Shown here one piece after another: positions 13,601 through 23,719 of a stretch of DNA of 64,000 nucleotides. The position numbers and the translations under genes were made by a program. Origin of the DNA: Cannabis sativa. Lineage: Eukaryota > Streptophyta > Magnoliopsida > Rosales > Cannabaceae. The DNA lies in assembly GCF_029168945.1 (NCBI RefSeq), contig NC_083601.1, forward strand, positions 22,038,160 through 22,102,159. Direction: 5' to 3'. Below the pieces are notes generated by a model. That model was not told the origin of the DNA. It ran no database searches and saw only the letters and a list, made by a program, of their open reading frames with translations. The first letter of the stretch is position 1; the number at the start of each line of letters is the position of its first letter.

Positions 13601-16600
13601 TGTACAATTCTCATTAGATTCAACAACCCAATTAGCAACTTCATAAAATTTCTTTTGCAACTATCATACCGTTGGATTTCAACATTTCCATTCCAATAAC
13701 CATTATGGTTGACATTGATCATTGTGTAATATCATTTTATATCTTTCCTCCATCGTGCTACAATATACTTTTCTGGCACCTTTTTGATGTGTTCTTTTAC
13801 TAAAATTGACAATGAATGCTTACAAAGAATTCCTTTAAATTCAAATAGTCGACAAGCACAATTGACCTCACATGTCTCTCTATTGAATTGAACTGTGTAA
13901 ACCCTTTCTTTTTGTATACCTCCAACAAATAAAGTCTCAATCTCATCAAATACCCCATCCTTTTCACCATTACAAGAAATATTACAGTAAATCTTCCCAA
14001 CTAGCTCATTTTGTAATTCTTTATACTTGGAATGAGTATAGATCATTTGAAATTGCTTCTCTATCTCAAATTGTGTTACACAAGGGATTTGTGTGCTAAA
14101 AAAATTAGAAATCTGTAAAATTTTCTTTTTCAACTTTGTCTCTCAAGGAAATGTCATATTGTTCAACAAATTGCTTCATGATGTCTTCAATGATGTCTTC
14201 AATGAGTACTTTACATACCAACCCAAAATATTTTTTTTCACGAATGTTGGAACTCATCGACGTCTTTCCTTAAACAAATCACTTAACCACTCATTGTTTG
14301 AAAGTTTAAACTCATTCATAAAATTTTTCTTCAAATTCTTCTACTGTTATGGAATCATAAACCACAATTTTCAAGGCATTCTTTATTTGTTCATATGCAT
14401 TGTATCCCCTTAAATTTTCAGGTATATTTTTCAGTAATTATACCATAAACACCAACGATGTCAAGTTGCGAGAAATACAACTTCCATAGCCTTTTTCATT
14501 ACTTTGTCTTGGTCTGTAATTATAGCAGGTGATTCACATTCATTCATGTATATAAAATCATGTGCTGAACAACCAAATAAATGTACTAGTATCCGCATTT
14601 GATAACAATCCACACCCCAACAATATTGAGTGCCCATGGTGATTAACTTCTACAAACAATGCAAATGGAAAATCATATTTATTTGTCAAATATGTTGTGT
14701 CAAATGTAACTACATCATCACCAAACTCTTAAAATAAGGCTTTGCTCCAAGAATCTACCCAAAATATATATTTGATTCTACCATCATTATCTAAACCTAT
14801 CATGTAAAAGAAGCCAAGATTCTTAGGTTACATACTCATAAAATAATCATGAATGGCTTTAGCATCTCCAACCCCCAAACGTAAATGCCTAGCTTTACCA
14901 ACAAAATTTCTGCAATCTTTTTCTAATAAGAGTGATACTTTATCATGACCTCCAACTTCAACTACAAATGTTTAGAAATTTTTGCCACACTATAACCTTA
15001 GCACGATCGTTTAATTCTAACTTTATTTTTGCTCCTATCCCTATTTCTTTATTGCATGTATACAATCTTGATTTATGAGGACTTAGACAATGATTATGCT
15101 CAAGCATATAACAAAAATTAATTTTGCATTGCCTATCTTCATACAAAGTACACATTAATTCTTGCTTTGTAATCCGATATTGTTTGAGGATTAGGAATAA
15201 GAAAATTTTGTTTCTTATTGAGTTGAGATTTCCTATCTCAAGAACATGAAAGACAAACAAATTTCATTTTTCCATGTGTTAAATTACGACTTGTTTTCTT
15301 CTTAACACCAAATCCTTCTTGTTTCCATATAATTTATAGTACAAAATCAAATCATCCAATGAATCAAACTTCATTCCTATCTTAGGTGTTTCCACACTAT
15401 CATTCAAATATTTCATTGTGCTTTCAACTTTTTTCTCACTAATATCTTCATTACTAGACAAACAAATATCTTCTTCTTCTAGTGACATTTGAAACTCTGT
15501 ATATGTTCCTTTAAAAAAGTTGATACATAGCTAACTAATTACTAATTAACATATAATTAAAAATAAAACAATGTGTAAAGATAATCTCATGCAATCATGG
15601 GCATATATATATAAAAAATAATAAAACTACATATATACACGAAATAATTGACCATAAAACATTCTTAAAACAAAATCATTTATTAATATACGTACTAATT
15701 ATGAGTTTAAAATTTTTATTTTTACAATGAATAAATTGATAAACATCTTAAAGTTCTTACTTTTACTTTTTCTTATGTAATTTCTCCACTTGTAATTAAT
15801 TTATTTTGGTTTCTTCAGTATCTAAATATACAAAATATATGAGATAAAAAAATAGTAAAAACAAATTAACTAAAATAGCTAAATAATTATTTTCAAAAGA
15901 AAAAGAAAAAAATAATAATCAACAAGTCACTTACAGTGGAATTATAGAATTGATGATCAATAGCAAAACTTGTAGAAGAAGAATAAAGAGAGGAAAAAGA
16001 CGAAGAGATGAAATATGTAAAAATATCCAAAAGCGCGTGTGGTTATATTGAATAGAAAAGAGTAAAATTGATTGTGGGGCCCATATAATTTAGTAAACAG
16101 AAATAAAAATTAAAATAAAATTAATTTTTTGTCCACATTTTGACATAAGTGGACTGCCACCTAATTGTGGTGTTCGGCACCTCCGGTGCCGTATAGCAAT
16201 TCTCAACAAAGATACATCATGTCAATATTATGTTATTATTTTTTTTAAAAAAATAAGAAAAGAAAAAGGAGAGAGTCATCATGTTTCTCGCGCCCCAAAT
16301 CTATCACTTCAAGTCTTCAACCCATTTAAAAAAAAGTCTGTCATTTCAAGAAAAAAAAATAAGACACTCTTTTTTTTCTAATCTAATCTAATTTGACCGA
16401 TTAAATTCAATTTAATAAAAAAAAAATAGATATCTAATTATATTTCGATTGGATTAGATTAAATGCTAAAAGTTAAATTTTAATTAGATTAGATGTCAAT
16501 TTCAAAATTCAATTAAAAATCAATCCAATCTAATTATATAATAAAAAATATTAAAATATATATTAATTATATTTTTATTAATTTTTTTGTTTGTTTGTTG

Positions 16601-19600
16601 AATTTGTAATACTTTTCGTTATTTTGTGTGTTTATTTTAATGATATTTTGTTCTATTTTATTATTTAAAAATATTGTTATTTTAATTATTTAAAATTTTT
16701 AGCTACATTACACTTGTAAGAATAGTATGTTTAGAAATTATTAAATTTAAATAAAATGTGATACTTAGTTTTTACGTATTTTTTTATATATATATTTTTA
16801 AGTTAATATTGAAATTTAGGTGTGTAATTGGATATCCAATTAAAAAACTGATCCTGGATTAGATTTTGAGGTCTAATTAGATTGGATCGGATAATGATTT
16901 TCCAAATACAATTACTGAATCAATTGGATCAAATGATAAAAAAAAAAGTTGAATTGGATCGAATGACCACCTTTATTACACCATATATGAAATTGCAGCT
17001 AGAGCAATATCAATATTTATTCATGAAGTTAATAAAATATATAGTGATCAATATAAATTATACATACTATAAGCCATATTATCGTATTATTTTATTTTTA
17101 ATATTTATAGAGAATATTTTATATATATATATATTGGTTTTCAATAAAAATCACCTCTGTAATTTGAAATAATTTAAATGATCGGATCTGATCAGGTGAT
17201 CATACTATTATTAGGCATATTCCCATGAATAATAAGTTCTATTGATTTTTAAATAACAAAGTATATATGTATATGATGATTGAGTATACAAGTGTGGCTC
17301 TATTTCCTTAAAATACACGGCACAAAATAAGTATGTATAAAGTATATTTTAAAAAATTTATAATAATATCCATAAATTAGGCTCAAACAGTTATAGGTAC
17401 GGAATAAAAAAATATAAAAAACATGCTAACTGTTTGAATTAATCTTGCTTTGACATACTAAATATAATATTTTGGAAGATTACTTTATATATTATTTTTT
17501 AAAATTTTAATTTGAAAATTTACGGTTTAAGTTTCTCCGATAATTTATATGTGAGTTGTTATATGGATTTTAATATTGCGATTTAAGTTGCTACGTTGGT
17601 TGCTATAAGAGTTTCTGTATGAAATTTCAAGTACGAAAAAAATTGTTTTAAAGTGTTAAAATAAAAAAAACTCCTAATATTTTTGTCAAAATCCATACTT
17701 AGTAAAAACTACAAAAGGTACTAATTTATTATTTTTCAAAACATAAGATATGAAAAATGTATTTTAGCAAAACATAGGATATCAAAATGAGTGTTTACCC
17801 CTTAAATAACTATTATATGTACATACATTAGCATAAAAAAAAGATTAAAATGATTTAAATATAAAAAAAAATGTTGTGCGTATACCAATTTTTAGGGATG
17901 TACCATAAAATTTTCTTTAATTTATTTTGTTTTTTTTTTTTTTGGAAATGGATCTTTATTCATTTTTTAAGGTATATAATTAAATAGAGAATGTTAAGGG
18001 ACATTTTATGGTGTGAAGCATCATAAGATGTAGCATATTGTTATTGGTCTAAATCATTATCGAATTTCATACAATAGGCTAAATCAGAATGATTTTGGAC
18101 ACCATATATGGTACCTATAATACCAATTAATGCTCATATAATTAATCCTTTTTAATCGCAAAACTAAGAATTGGTCAATTATATGTAACGTTACGGCACT
18201 CTAGCAAACAAAATATATATAACGTTACTTGCTTTTTTACACAAACGCGATACGTACAAACCGTACGAGCGGTAGCAGCCTACGCCATATTATTGATTGT
18301 ATATTCATTAATCAAAGTCTAAAACCATATGTTTGTCAAAAAAAGAAGTCTAAAACCATATGTGGGTATGACCAAATTATGTAAATATATATACGCACTC
18401 AAATATGTACATGTCACATATGTTAGAGATATTATTATAATGGAAGATAAACTAAGATATATACAACTCAATTGTAAAAATAATACAAGGATAATAAAAA
18501 AGATTGATTAAATATATATTACACAATACACATATATACACTACATATATTGCATATATATATGAAAGGTAGAAAGGGAAGATTACAATACATGTAATAT
18601 AATATGAAGAAGAAAAAGATCAGTCACTTACAACCTTGAGTGTAAAATAGTAGGGATCATCACGATTTGAACAAGGTATTACACCTTTGTCCAAAAGCTT
18701 ATTTCCCCTATCTCCAGGAACTCTTTAGGAAATAGCTTTAGGAATTATCAAGCCTTAGGGTTTTCTAAAAATGTGCTTTCTTGATAGAAAACTTCATCTC
18801 TCTCAAATCAAAAAAGACCTTTTTTTATAATGTTTAGGTGATCACACATAGAATTCAAAATACACACCTGATCATTTCTCTCCCATAAATGAGTATTAAT
18901 CTATTTTGTAACAACTATATATCATAATTTTGAATTCTATCATCAATTTTGTGTAACATCTCTTTTATTACACAAAAATATGATCAACCAAAAGAAGTTA
19001 CAAAAATAATTAATCTTGTAACTCATCTCCATATTACAAAGTATAGGTTACAATATTAGATTAAATAAATCATATGTTACGCAATTTATTTACTAAACAC
19101 TTAATATATATTATTCATATAATAACATATATTACCACATTTTAATCTACATATTGTTATATTAAAATATAACAACTAATATGATAATAATTGGATCTTG
19201 GCAGCTGTACAATTTCGAGTTTGTGGTGATGTGCATTGGAAGGTATGGAGATGTAGCGATGATGCCAGAGTTTCCAGAGAAGAAGGGACCTGAGATATTT
19301 GAAGGAAAAGTTTTGCATACAATTGATTACTGCAAACTTGACAAAGATGCCACTTCTGATCTCATTAAGGATAAGAAGGTTTCTGTTATTGGCTATAAGA
19401 AATCAGCTATCGACTTGGCTTTGGAATGTGCTCTACAAAACCAAGGTACGTGTACTCAGAGTTCGTCTTGAAATTTAGTGGGCCATGAAGAATAATATAT
19501 TTTTGAACCTTTATTTAAAAAAATGTGATATTTTTTAAAATGAGTAAAAAAAATGTGTAATTTAAAAAAAAAAATAAACTTTTTTGGGCTTTGAATACAA

Positions 19601-20930
19601 ATTTAAGCCGCTTATATCTAGGACCGGCCCGACCTGCTTATACCTACCTACTTACCACGCTAAAATATGCAATATATATTTTCCCAACGCATGAGAATTA
19701 TGTGCAGAAATTTCTGATTAATAGCCTTCTAACTTCCGATGCAATATTATACTAATATTATTTTGAGTGTTTCATGAGTTCCGATCCAATTATATTTTTA
19801 AATGAGGATATCTTTAGACTTTCATATATGATATTGTGGAAAAAGAAATAGAAAATTGGACTAAAAATAGAACTATTGTAAAAAGTAATAAAAACAAAAA
19901 AATATATCTGTATATTTATGAAAGATGACCTTTGTTTTCCACGTTATGGTTAGGAATTTTTTTTTTGCATGCTGTTTGTTCTTAAACACCAGTATATGAT
20001 ATGGTTAGATTATATATAAAGTCATGAAATAAAGTTTCACTTTTCTTATTTTTTGGAAAGTATTTTTCTTTTATAATATTGTAAATTGAAACAGAATTGC
20101 TAAAGGTTTTATAGTGAGTAACATTTTTATAAGGTATGATACAATTCAATATTAGTTATTTTAATTTAATAAATATTATAATAAACTGCTAACTAATTAT
20201 AAAATATTATATCATATTAGATATCTTGGTGCATTGTAATAATGCTTGAAAATATACTACTTTTGATCTTAATTTTAGTGCCACGCTTTTAGTAGGAGTA
20301 CCCCATTTAGAAAAGACAAACCGATGTTTTAGAGATAGCATTATAATGGGCACTAGCAGTGTGCTCAACATCTTTTATAGGTGACGCTCAATAATTAGTT
20401 AACGATATTTTTTAAAAATTATTTTCTTAAATTATATAGAACTGACAGTATAACATCGAGAAAGGTGCTACATGCAAAAAAAATCTGTCAGCCTCTCTTA
20501 AAATAAAAATATGCACGTACCTATTTGACTCAACAAAAATTCAGATGATAAAGATCAGATAGAAGAAAAATACAAATTCTGATTTTTGCCACATATATAA
20601 ATTATACATATACATATTTTGTAAATCATAACTTGCAGAAGAAGAAATGTGCAATATATAACCATCATTAGATAATCAATCATAATTAGCAGTGTTTAAT
20701 TCACTGAGAAAGACCTTGTCTACGTATGTATATACTACAAGTACATTTGACCACGTATGAAGAATTCTTTCGAACAACCCCCCATTTGTATTACTTTCAT
20801 TCTTTCTAAACTCCTGAAATCATGAGTCAAAAAGTCGACTATTTTTGTTTTTGAAAGTAATAAAATTTTAAGCATAAAGACAAAGTACATACTTACCTAA
20901 GAGATGATAATATATTATTACTTTTTATTC

Positions 20931-20975
<45 letters not shown>

Positions 20976-22103
20976 ACTGAACCTTTTGTTTTGTGGGGTT
21001 CAATAGGATCAGAAGGGAAACCATGTACATTGGTAGTAAGGACTCTGCATTGGGCAGTTCCCCATTACTGGATTTGGGGTTTGCCGTTTTTCCTTTTCAA
21101 TTCCACAATGTCTTTACAGTTCCCCCTTGAAAAGCCCAACCAGAGCATTCTAAGGCTCCTCCTTTCCTCTCTTTTCTCTCCATTATTGGTAATAATTACC
21201 AAACTATTCTTTAATCAATTCCCTTGAATAATTTTGTGAAACTAATGTATAGAGTTCAAATATTTATGTATTGATGATGTGATGTTAATTGAATGTGTAT
21301 ATATATACATCTTGACACAGAGGAAAGTGGCTTCAAAGCTCATAGAATCTTATCTGCTAAGGAAACTTCCCTTGGAGAAGTATGGACTAAAACCAGAACA
21401 CCCTTTTGTGGAAGACTATGCATCTTGCCAGATGGCTGTTATACCAGAAAAATTCATCCCAGAAGCTGATAAGGGAAACATTGTCTTTAAGAAAGCATCA
21501 AATTGGTGGTTCTGGGAAAAAGGAATCGAGTTTGAAGATAAGTCGAAAATTGAAGTTGATGTTGTAATCCTTGCAACTGGCTATGATGGAAACAAAAAGC
21601 TTAAAGCTATCATGCCAGAGTCATTCCGCAGCTTAGTGGACTATCCATCTGGTCTCATACCACTCTACAGGTTAAACAAATAAAAAGGAAGAAAACGTTG
21701 AACATTGAGTTTCATATTTGTTACAAGTTTATTTATCTTTGAATTTCTTTTCTCTGTTTTTTACAGGGGTACTATCCATCCTTTGATCCCAAACATGGGA
21801 TTTATAGGCTATGTCGAAACTGTTGCGAACCTGCATTCATCAGAAATGCGTTCCATGTGGCTGTCTCGATTGGTGGACAAGAAGTTTAAGCTCCCGGGAG
21901 TGCCAACAATGCTTGACAAAACACTTAAGGAGATGGAAGTTATGAAGAGAACCACCAGGTTTTACAAGAGGAACTGCATTTCTATTTACAATGTCAATCA
22001 CAATGATGAAATATGTGAGGAAATGGGATGGACCGCTTGGAAGAAAAAGACCTGGGTATCTGAAGCACTTAGCAAATTCCGTAGTAGAGACTATTTTAAC
22101 TGA
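1186..22103 (+). CDS. FMO1: Flavin-containing monooxygenase, FMO1 type (copy 1, complete, 5 exons)
   Basis: Join of 1186-1644, 19205-19445, 21007-21188, 21321-21670 and 21767-22103 gives 1569 bp, 522 residues, close to Arabidopsis FMO1 length. Visible motifs: FAD-binding GAGVSG (residues 15-20), FMO signature [11 protein letters not shown] (185-195, fits FxGxxxHxxxY), NADPH region with GYKKSA (216-221) in place of a strict GxGxxG, as in plant FMO1, and LATGYDG (378-384). All introns have GT/AG ends and phases agree. FMOs insert oxygen into nucleophilic N or S using FAD, NADPH and O2; Arabidopsis FMO1 makes N-hydroxypipecolate in systemic acquired resistance. The substrate here is inferred from family only. 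Intron 1 is about 17.6 kb and full of transposons, yet every exon is open, so the gene may still work. A near-identical exon 1 lies at 55455. Confidence 0.9.
1645..3286 (+). other. FMO copy 1 intron 1, 5' part
   Basis: AT-rich and without a gene. It aligns with 55911-58492 of copy 2 apart from two insertions there (56065-56295 and 56454-57050). A run of A lies at 1856-1877. Confidence 0.7.
3287..3460 (+). repeat. MULE copy 1, left terminal inverted repeat
   Basis: Pairs with about 16030-16204. It includes a subterminal self-complementary GGCACC...GGTGCC stretch at 3301-3319 and a GGGACCCACAA block near 3390 that recurs in the right end. Confidence 0.65.
4237..6116 (-). repeat. 3' LTR of the Ty3 element
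   Basis: Starts TGTAACGCCC and ends CTTTACA in plus-strand reading. Short open frames inside it (for example 4982-5331) recur in the other LTR and are not genes. The polypurine tract (minus-strand AACGGGGGGATAAT) abuts it at 6117-6130. Confidence 0.93.
6153..10772 (-). CDS. Ty3/gypsy gag-pol polyprotein, intact
   Basis: 1539 codons in one frame. Domains in order: Arg/Gly-rich N-terminus (residues 15-45) with a short coiled coil (about 55-75), gag capsid region (110-290), CCHC knuckle [14 protein letters not shown] (366-379), aspartic protease DSGA (431-434), reverse transcriptase with FIDD active site (766-769), RNase H (about 890-1010), integrase with HHCC finger (near 1110-1160) and a C-terminal segment (last about 50 residues, [16 protein letters not shown]) resembling a chromodomain. 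That C-terminus and the long LTRs suggest a chromovirus, perhaps Tekay/Del; the clade is inference. The ATG at 10772 precedes the gag region and follows the leader. No stop or frameshift is seen, so the protein may be functional. Confidence 0.93.
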   Translation of the reverse strand: MDDQRNVRRQGELVETGGGRGGRNPQNPRGRGRGRGRVPRGGQENPPQAPVDWEQRFAEMQTRIEQQEEEIRRLRQRDAPVEPPLQPPVAVPVVPAVPAEQHVAGNRMEPLYERFRKQAPPVFLGGPDVLKAEQWLTVIEKILNFMGVAGNDRVACATFQFQEDALIWWEMVSLTRDVTRMTWEEFRELFNAKYYNEAVRSAKRKEFIELVQGESMSVTEYTTKFDRLAKLASGIVPTDFSKKEKYLAGLNAKIRHDLVITTSDTTTYAEMVDKALRAEGAVKFLQETRESSGVGRPTTLPMSGPEKESGGSTLEQRKRTFPSSGSSGQGKTFRGNQNRGGRQTYSYPECPRCKKHHPRACNRRACFQCGSVGHLRKDCPQLRKEEPKPEVKPVPAPARVFAITQADAAASPSVVAGQLLINGFAYTVLFDSGATRSYVSSRLLDQFDRPSDILETGFGTLLPNGELIISRKWIRSVIIRIEGRELSADLVELPLSEFDIILGMDFLSKYSASIDCKRKMVTFEPENEEPFVFVGSVQGSRVPSISALKARDLLRDGCVGFLAVVVDSSKPVLLGPEEVKVVKEFLDVFPEELPGLPPQREIDFIIDLIPGAEPVSKAPYRMAPAELKELKIQLQGMLDLGFTRPSVSPWGAPVLFVKKKDGTLRMCIDYRELNKLTIKNKYPLPRIDDLFDQLQGKTVFSKIDLRSGYHQLRIREEDIPKTAFRTRYGHYEFLVMSFGLTNAPAAFMDLMNRVFKDFLDNFVIVFIDDILVYSRSEAEHEQHLRMVLQQLRDHKLYAKFKKCEFWLSQVSFLGHIVGKDGIMVDPGKIEAVKNWPRPKTVTEIRSFLGLAGYYRRFVEGFSKIAMPLSELTRKNQRFIWSDKCEKSFQELKQRLITAPVLALPSDQEKFVVYCDASRQGLGCVLMQADKVIAYASRQLKDYEHRYPTHDLELAAVVFALKIWRHYLYGERCEIYTDHKSLKYFFTQKDLNMRQRRWLELVKDYDCEILYHPGKANVVADALSRKGPDQISNMIMISSQLASEMTRANIELVTEKLFNLTLQSDLLERIRRAQLEDSELIKIREDVLAGKAKDFSISDNGMLLFKARVCVPDFSELKKEILEEAHTTPYSLHPGTTKMYQDLKPYFWWYGMKRDVVDYVTKCLTCQQIKTEHQRPAGLLQPLTLPEWKWEDIAMDFVVGLPRTTGMYDSVWVVVDRFTKSAHFLPVKVTYSVDQYADLYVKEILRLHGVPKSIVSDRDPKFTSKFWVSLQKAMGTNLKFSTAFHPQTDGQSERTIQILEDLLRACVMDFGGSWIKYLPLIEFSYNNSYQSTIGMAPYELLYGRKCRSPIHWDETGERKYLGPELVQKTNEAIDKIKARMLASQSRQKSYADPKRRDVTFQPGDHVFLRVSPMKGVKRFGKKGKLSPRFIGPFEILEKVGQVAYRLALPPALSAVHNVFHISMLRKYVSDPKHVLSYEALELQSDLSYDEQPVQILDKKEKVLRTKTISLVKVLWRNSKVEEATWELESEMRAQYPELFR
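11001..11015 (-). other. Primer binding site of the Ty3 element
   Basis: The minus strand reads TGGTATCAGAGC, the plant initiator tRNA-Met primer site, three bases from the 5' LTR. Confidence 0.85.
11016..12904 (-). repeat. 5' LTR of the Ty3 element
   Basis: Same sequence as 4237-6116 with scattered substitutions and small indels. Borders the GTAAG target duplication at 12905-12909. Confidence 0.93.
12910..13378. other. MULE copy 1, 3' non-coding and last exon area
   Basis: Aligns with 59455-59900 of copy 2. At about 13235-13310 the minus strand reads a short transposase tail ([16 protein letters not shown]) shared with the copy 2 frame. The rest is AT-rich with no gene. Confidence 0.5.
13235..15488 (-). 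pseudogene. FAR1/FHY3-like MULE transposase, broken (copy 1)
   Basis: In minus-strand order: N-terminal FAR1-type segment with [20 protein letters not shown] (15279-15488), a frame with the C-x-H remnant of the DNA-binding domain (14958-15260), a core with [18 protein letters not shown] and [14 protein letters not shown] (about 14450-14900, with stops and shifts), and a SWIM zinc finger, CxCxnCxH type ([19 protein letters not shown], 13732-14133), then a tail (13379-13660). FAR1/FHY3 proteins are host factors derived from such transposases. Stops and frameshifts between segments mean no full protein is made. The SWIM segment is absent in copy 2. Confidence 0.8.
15489..16029. other. MULE copy 1, 5' non-coding region of the transposase
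   Basis: AT-rich, upstream of the transposase relic on the minus strand. Matches 61009-61120 until the CACTA insertion interrupts copy 2. No gene seen. Confidence 0.5.
16030..16204 (-). repeat. MULE copy 1, right terminal inverted repeat
   Basis: Inverted relative to 3287-3460, with the CGGCACCTCCGGTGCCG hairpin-forming stretch at 16175-16191. Ends in AGCAATTCTC at 16204. Confidence 0.65.
16214..18540. other. FMO copy 1 intron 1, middle part
   Basis: AT-rich with no gene. At 16378-16960 there are many copies of GATTGGATTAGATT-like words in both orientations, suggesting a decayed MITE. The short open frame at 16882-17172 is low-complexity and not convincing. Confidence 0.5.
18545..19174 (-). 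repeat. Possible solo LTR or LTR remnant in intron 1
   Basis: The right end TGTTATATTAAAATATAACA (19155-19174) is a near palindrome with TG...CA ends. Read on the minus strand it is followed by a TATA-like block and a moderately GC-richer stretch (18600-18830) that looks like the R-U5 part of a Copia LTR. The left end and a target duplication could not be fixed. It stops 30 bp before the exon 2 acceptor. Confidence 0.3.
19205..19445 (+). CDS. FMO1: FMO copy 1, exon 2
   Basis: The acceptor TTGGCAG ends at 19204, phase 0. The exon reads LYNFEFVV and runs through the FMO signature and NADPH-binding strand to a CAAG|GTACGT donor, leaving phase 1. An open frame extends a little upstream, but the acceptor gives the join expected from the family (EIQ then LYNFEF). 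Confidence 0.88.
19446..21006 (+). other. FMO copy 1 intron 2
   Basis: 1561 bp, AT-rich, no gene. It ends with an ATT microsatellite and a U-rich tract before the acceptor. Confidence 0.8.
20931..20974. repeat. ATT trinucleotide microsatellite
   Basis: About 15 perfect ATT/TTA units, 32 bp before exon 3. The apparent tyrosine run in that frame is intronic and not coding. Confidence 0.9.
21007..21188 (+). CDS. FMO1: FMO copy 1, exon 3
   Basis: Begins after TTCAATAG; the split Gly codon is restored (G|GA) and it reads [15 protein letters not shown], the family's conserved VRTxHW segment. It ends at TTATTG|GTAATA, phase 0. Confidence 0.88.
21321..21670 (+). CDS. FMO1: FMO copy 1, exon 4
   Basis: Starts after GACACAG, phase 0, with [11 protein letters not shown]. 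It contains the [12 protein letters not shown] segment and the LATGYDG motif, and ends at CTACAG|GTTAAA in phase 2. Confidence 0.88.
21767..22103 (+). CDS. FMO1: FMO copy 1, exon 5 and stop
   Basis: The phase 2 join gives [14 protein letters not shown], the conserved GTIHPLIPN block. The frame ends at TGA 22101-22103. A possible AATAAA polyadenylation signal is at 22256-22261. Confidence 0.88.
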
Positions 22104-22882
22104 TAAGATTGACATAAAGTTACCATATACATAAAATGCAGTCAAAAAGGCTCTGCAGTGATTTAGCCAAGCTTATTATGTACTATATAGTAGTGTATCC
22201 AACAAATTAATGTAAAATCTAAATAATATTGACTTTTAAAATCCCCAACCCCCCAAATAAAATAATAAAGACTTCGGTTTACTTGGGAACCAGAGTAGAT
22301 AGTAGAAATAGATGAAAATGATCAGAATTCAGAATTCAGCTACTTGCAGATTGGCCAGTCCAATGGTCTGCAATAGTAGTTAACAAAGGCAAATAGGACC
22401 ACTAAAAGGGAACAAAACACAACACATACGTTGTACTCTTAGGATTAGCAAGCTATACATGCAGCTCATTTGGACACAGTTCTGCCGGCTGCCATGGTAG
22501 ATTTGGTGTCCACCCTCAAAAGTCAAAACTCTATGTGATTGGCCAAACTGTTGACTAAGGCATTACCTTGCAGGATTAAAAAGAAAAAAGACAAATAAAT
22601 CATTAGCAACAACTTTTATTTTTTGTTCCTGATGAATTGCACCAAAATATCTGCTTGACTACACATTGAACAGAAAATGATTGCATTTATTCACATACGA
22701 AAGAAGGTTCAAACATTGACAGCTCTAGTTTTAGATGAGATAAGATTAAATCATACATACTGATATACTTGTCTACATCAATGGCAAAACGATTTACAGC
22801 TGAGAAGATGATACAAAATTAAACAAGAGGACATATTCAAATGCTTTTAAGTATTTTGAGAGTCTCATCAATGTGCTTAATT
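22104..22882. other. Region downstream of FMO copy 1
   Basis: 3' UTR and intergenic DNA. No gene is seen. It ends at the target duplication TAATT (22878-22882) of the next element. Confidence 0.6.
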
Positions 22883-23412
22883 TGTTAGACTATATATATA
22901 GTGTATGTAATATAGCATATACAAATGATATGAAATGCGAAAAACAAACTGTAATCATATCAATAATATATGCAATGAAAGGATCGATATACCTCCAGCC
23001 ATTGAATCTTTGAGCTTTAGTCCCACATAAGCATGATCTGCAAAAGAAACCGATTGATGTGGGTAATCGGGCTTCCTCGCTCTCTCAACTCTCTTTAGAT
23101 GGATTTTACTGTTATGAACAGAATGAGTGAGGAGCTCGGAGACCGAGACCTTATATTTATAGGTGAGATACTCCATCAGTATCTGTGCCACATTAATTGT
23201 CAGAATATTTTGACAATTAATTCAGGAAATCAAATCAGGTAATGAATATAGAAATCTGACCATATATAGAATATTATATAATTGATTTTGTCCAGATTCA
23301 ATGAATATAAAATATTCATTTATCAGAAAATCAATTATTTATTTATTTCCTTAAATAGAAATTTATTTCTTTAAATAGAAATATATTTCCTTAAATAAAA
23401 AATATTCTTATA
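22883..23412 (-). repeat. 3' LTR of the 530-bp-LTR Copia element
   Basis: Matches 29692-30221 end to end at equal length. Confidence 0.9.
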
Positions 23413-23719
23413 TTCTCCCACTTGGTCAGCATTTAAACTAAAACATTCAAACCCAAACGTTCCTCATTATATAATAAACATACGAATCATAGCGACATGT
23501 CCTCATTATAAGTCGAGTATTATCTTCCATGTATTACGATATATTTATTATATAACAATGTACTTTATGTGACAATGTACTTAAGTGAATAAACCCCAAC
23601 CCTTATGTTTATTCAGGTCCTCTTACGATAATTTTCTCAGATGAAATTAAGGTGCACATAAATATGAGAAAATATCGAAATTAGAGTTTCATTGAATAAT
23701 TTTTGGTTGTACAAATAAA

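Larger units (their letters stand above)
3287..16204 (-). mobile_element. MULE (FAR1-type) in intron 1 of FMO copy 1, split by a Ty3 element
   Basis: The ends are inverted repeats. The left end starts AAGAATTGCTACGCGGCACC; the reverse complement of the right end starts GAGAATTGCTATACGGCACC. Similarity continues inward for about 170 bp. Flanks give a 9-bp duplication with one mismatch (aaaaaagat at 3278-3286, aacaaagat at 16205-16213), fitting Mutator-like elements. Without the Ty3 insertion it is about 4.2 kb. It carries a broken FAR1/FHY3-like transposase on the minus strand. The same element at the same intron position is found in copy 2 (from 58493). Confidence 0.82.

Noticed and set aside
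20904..21006. Poly-Tyr extension in front of FMO exon 3
   Set aside because: It is the ATT microsatellite read in frame; the exon begins at the acceptor at 21006/21007.
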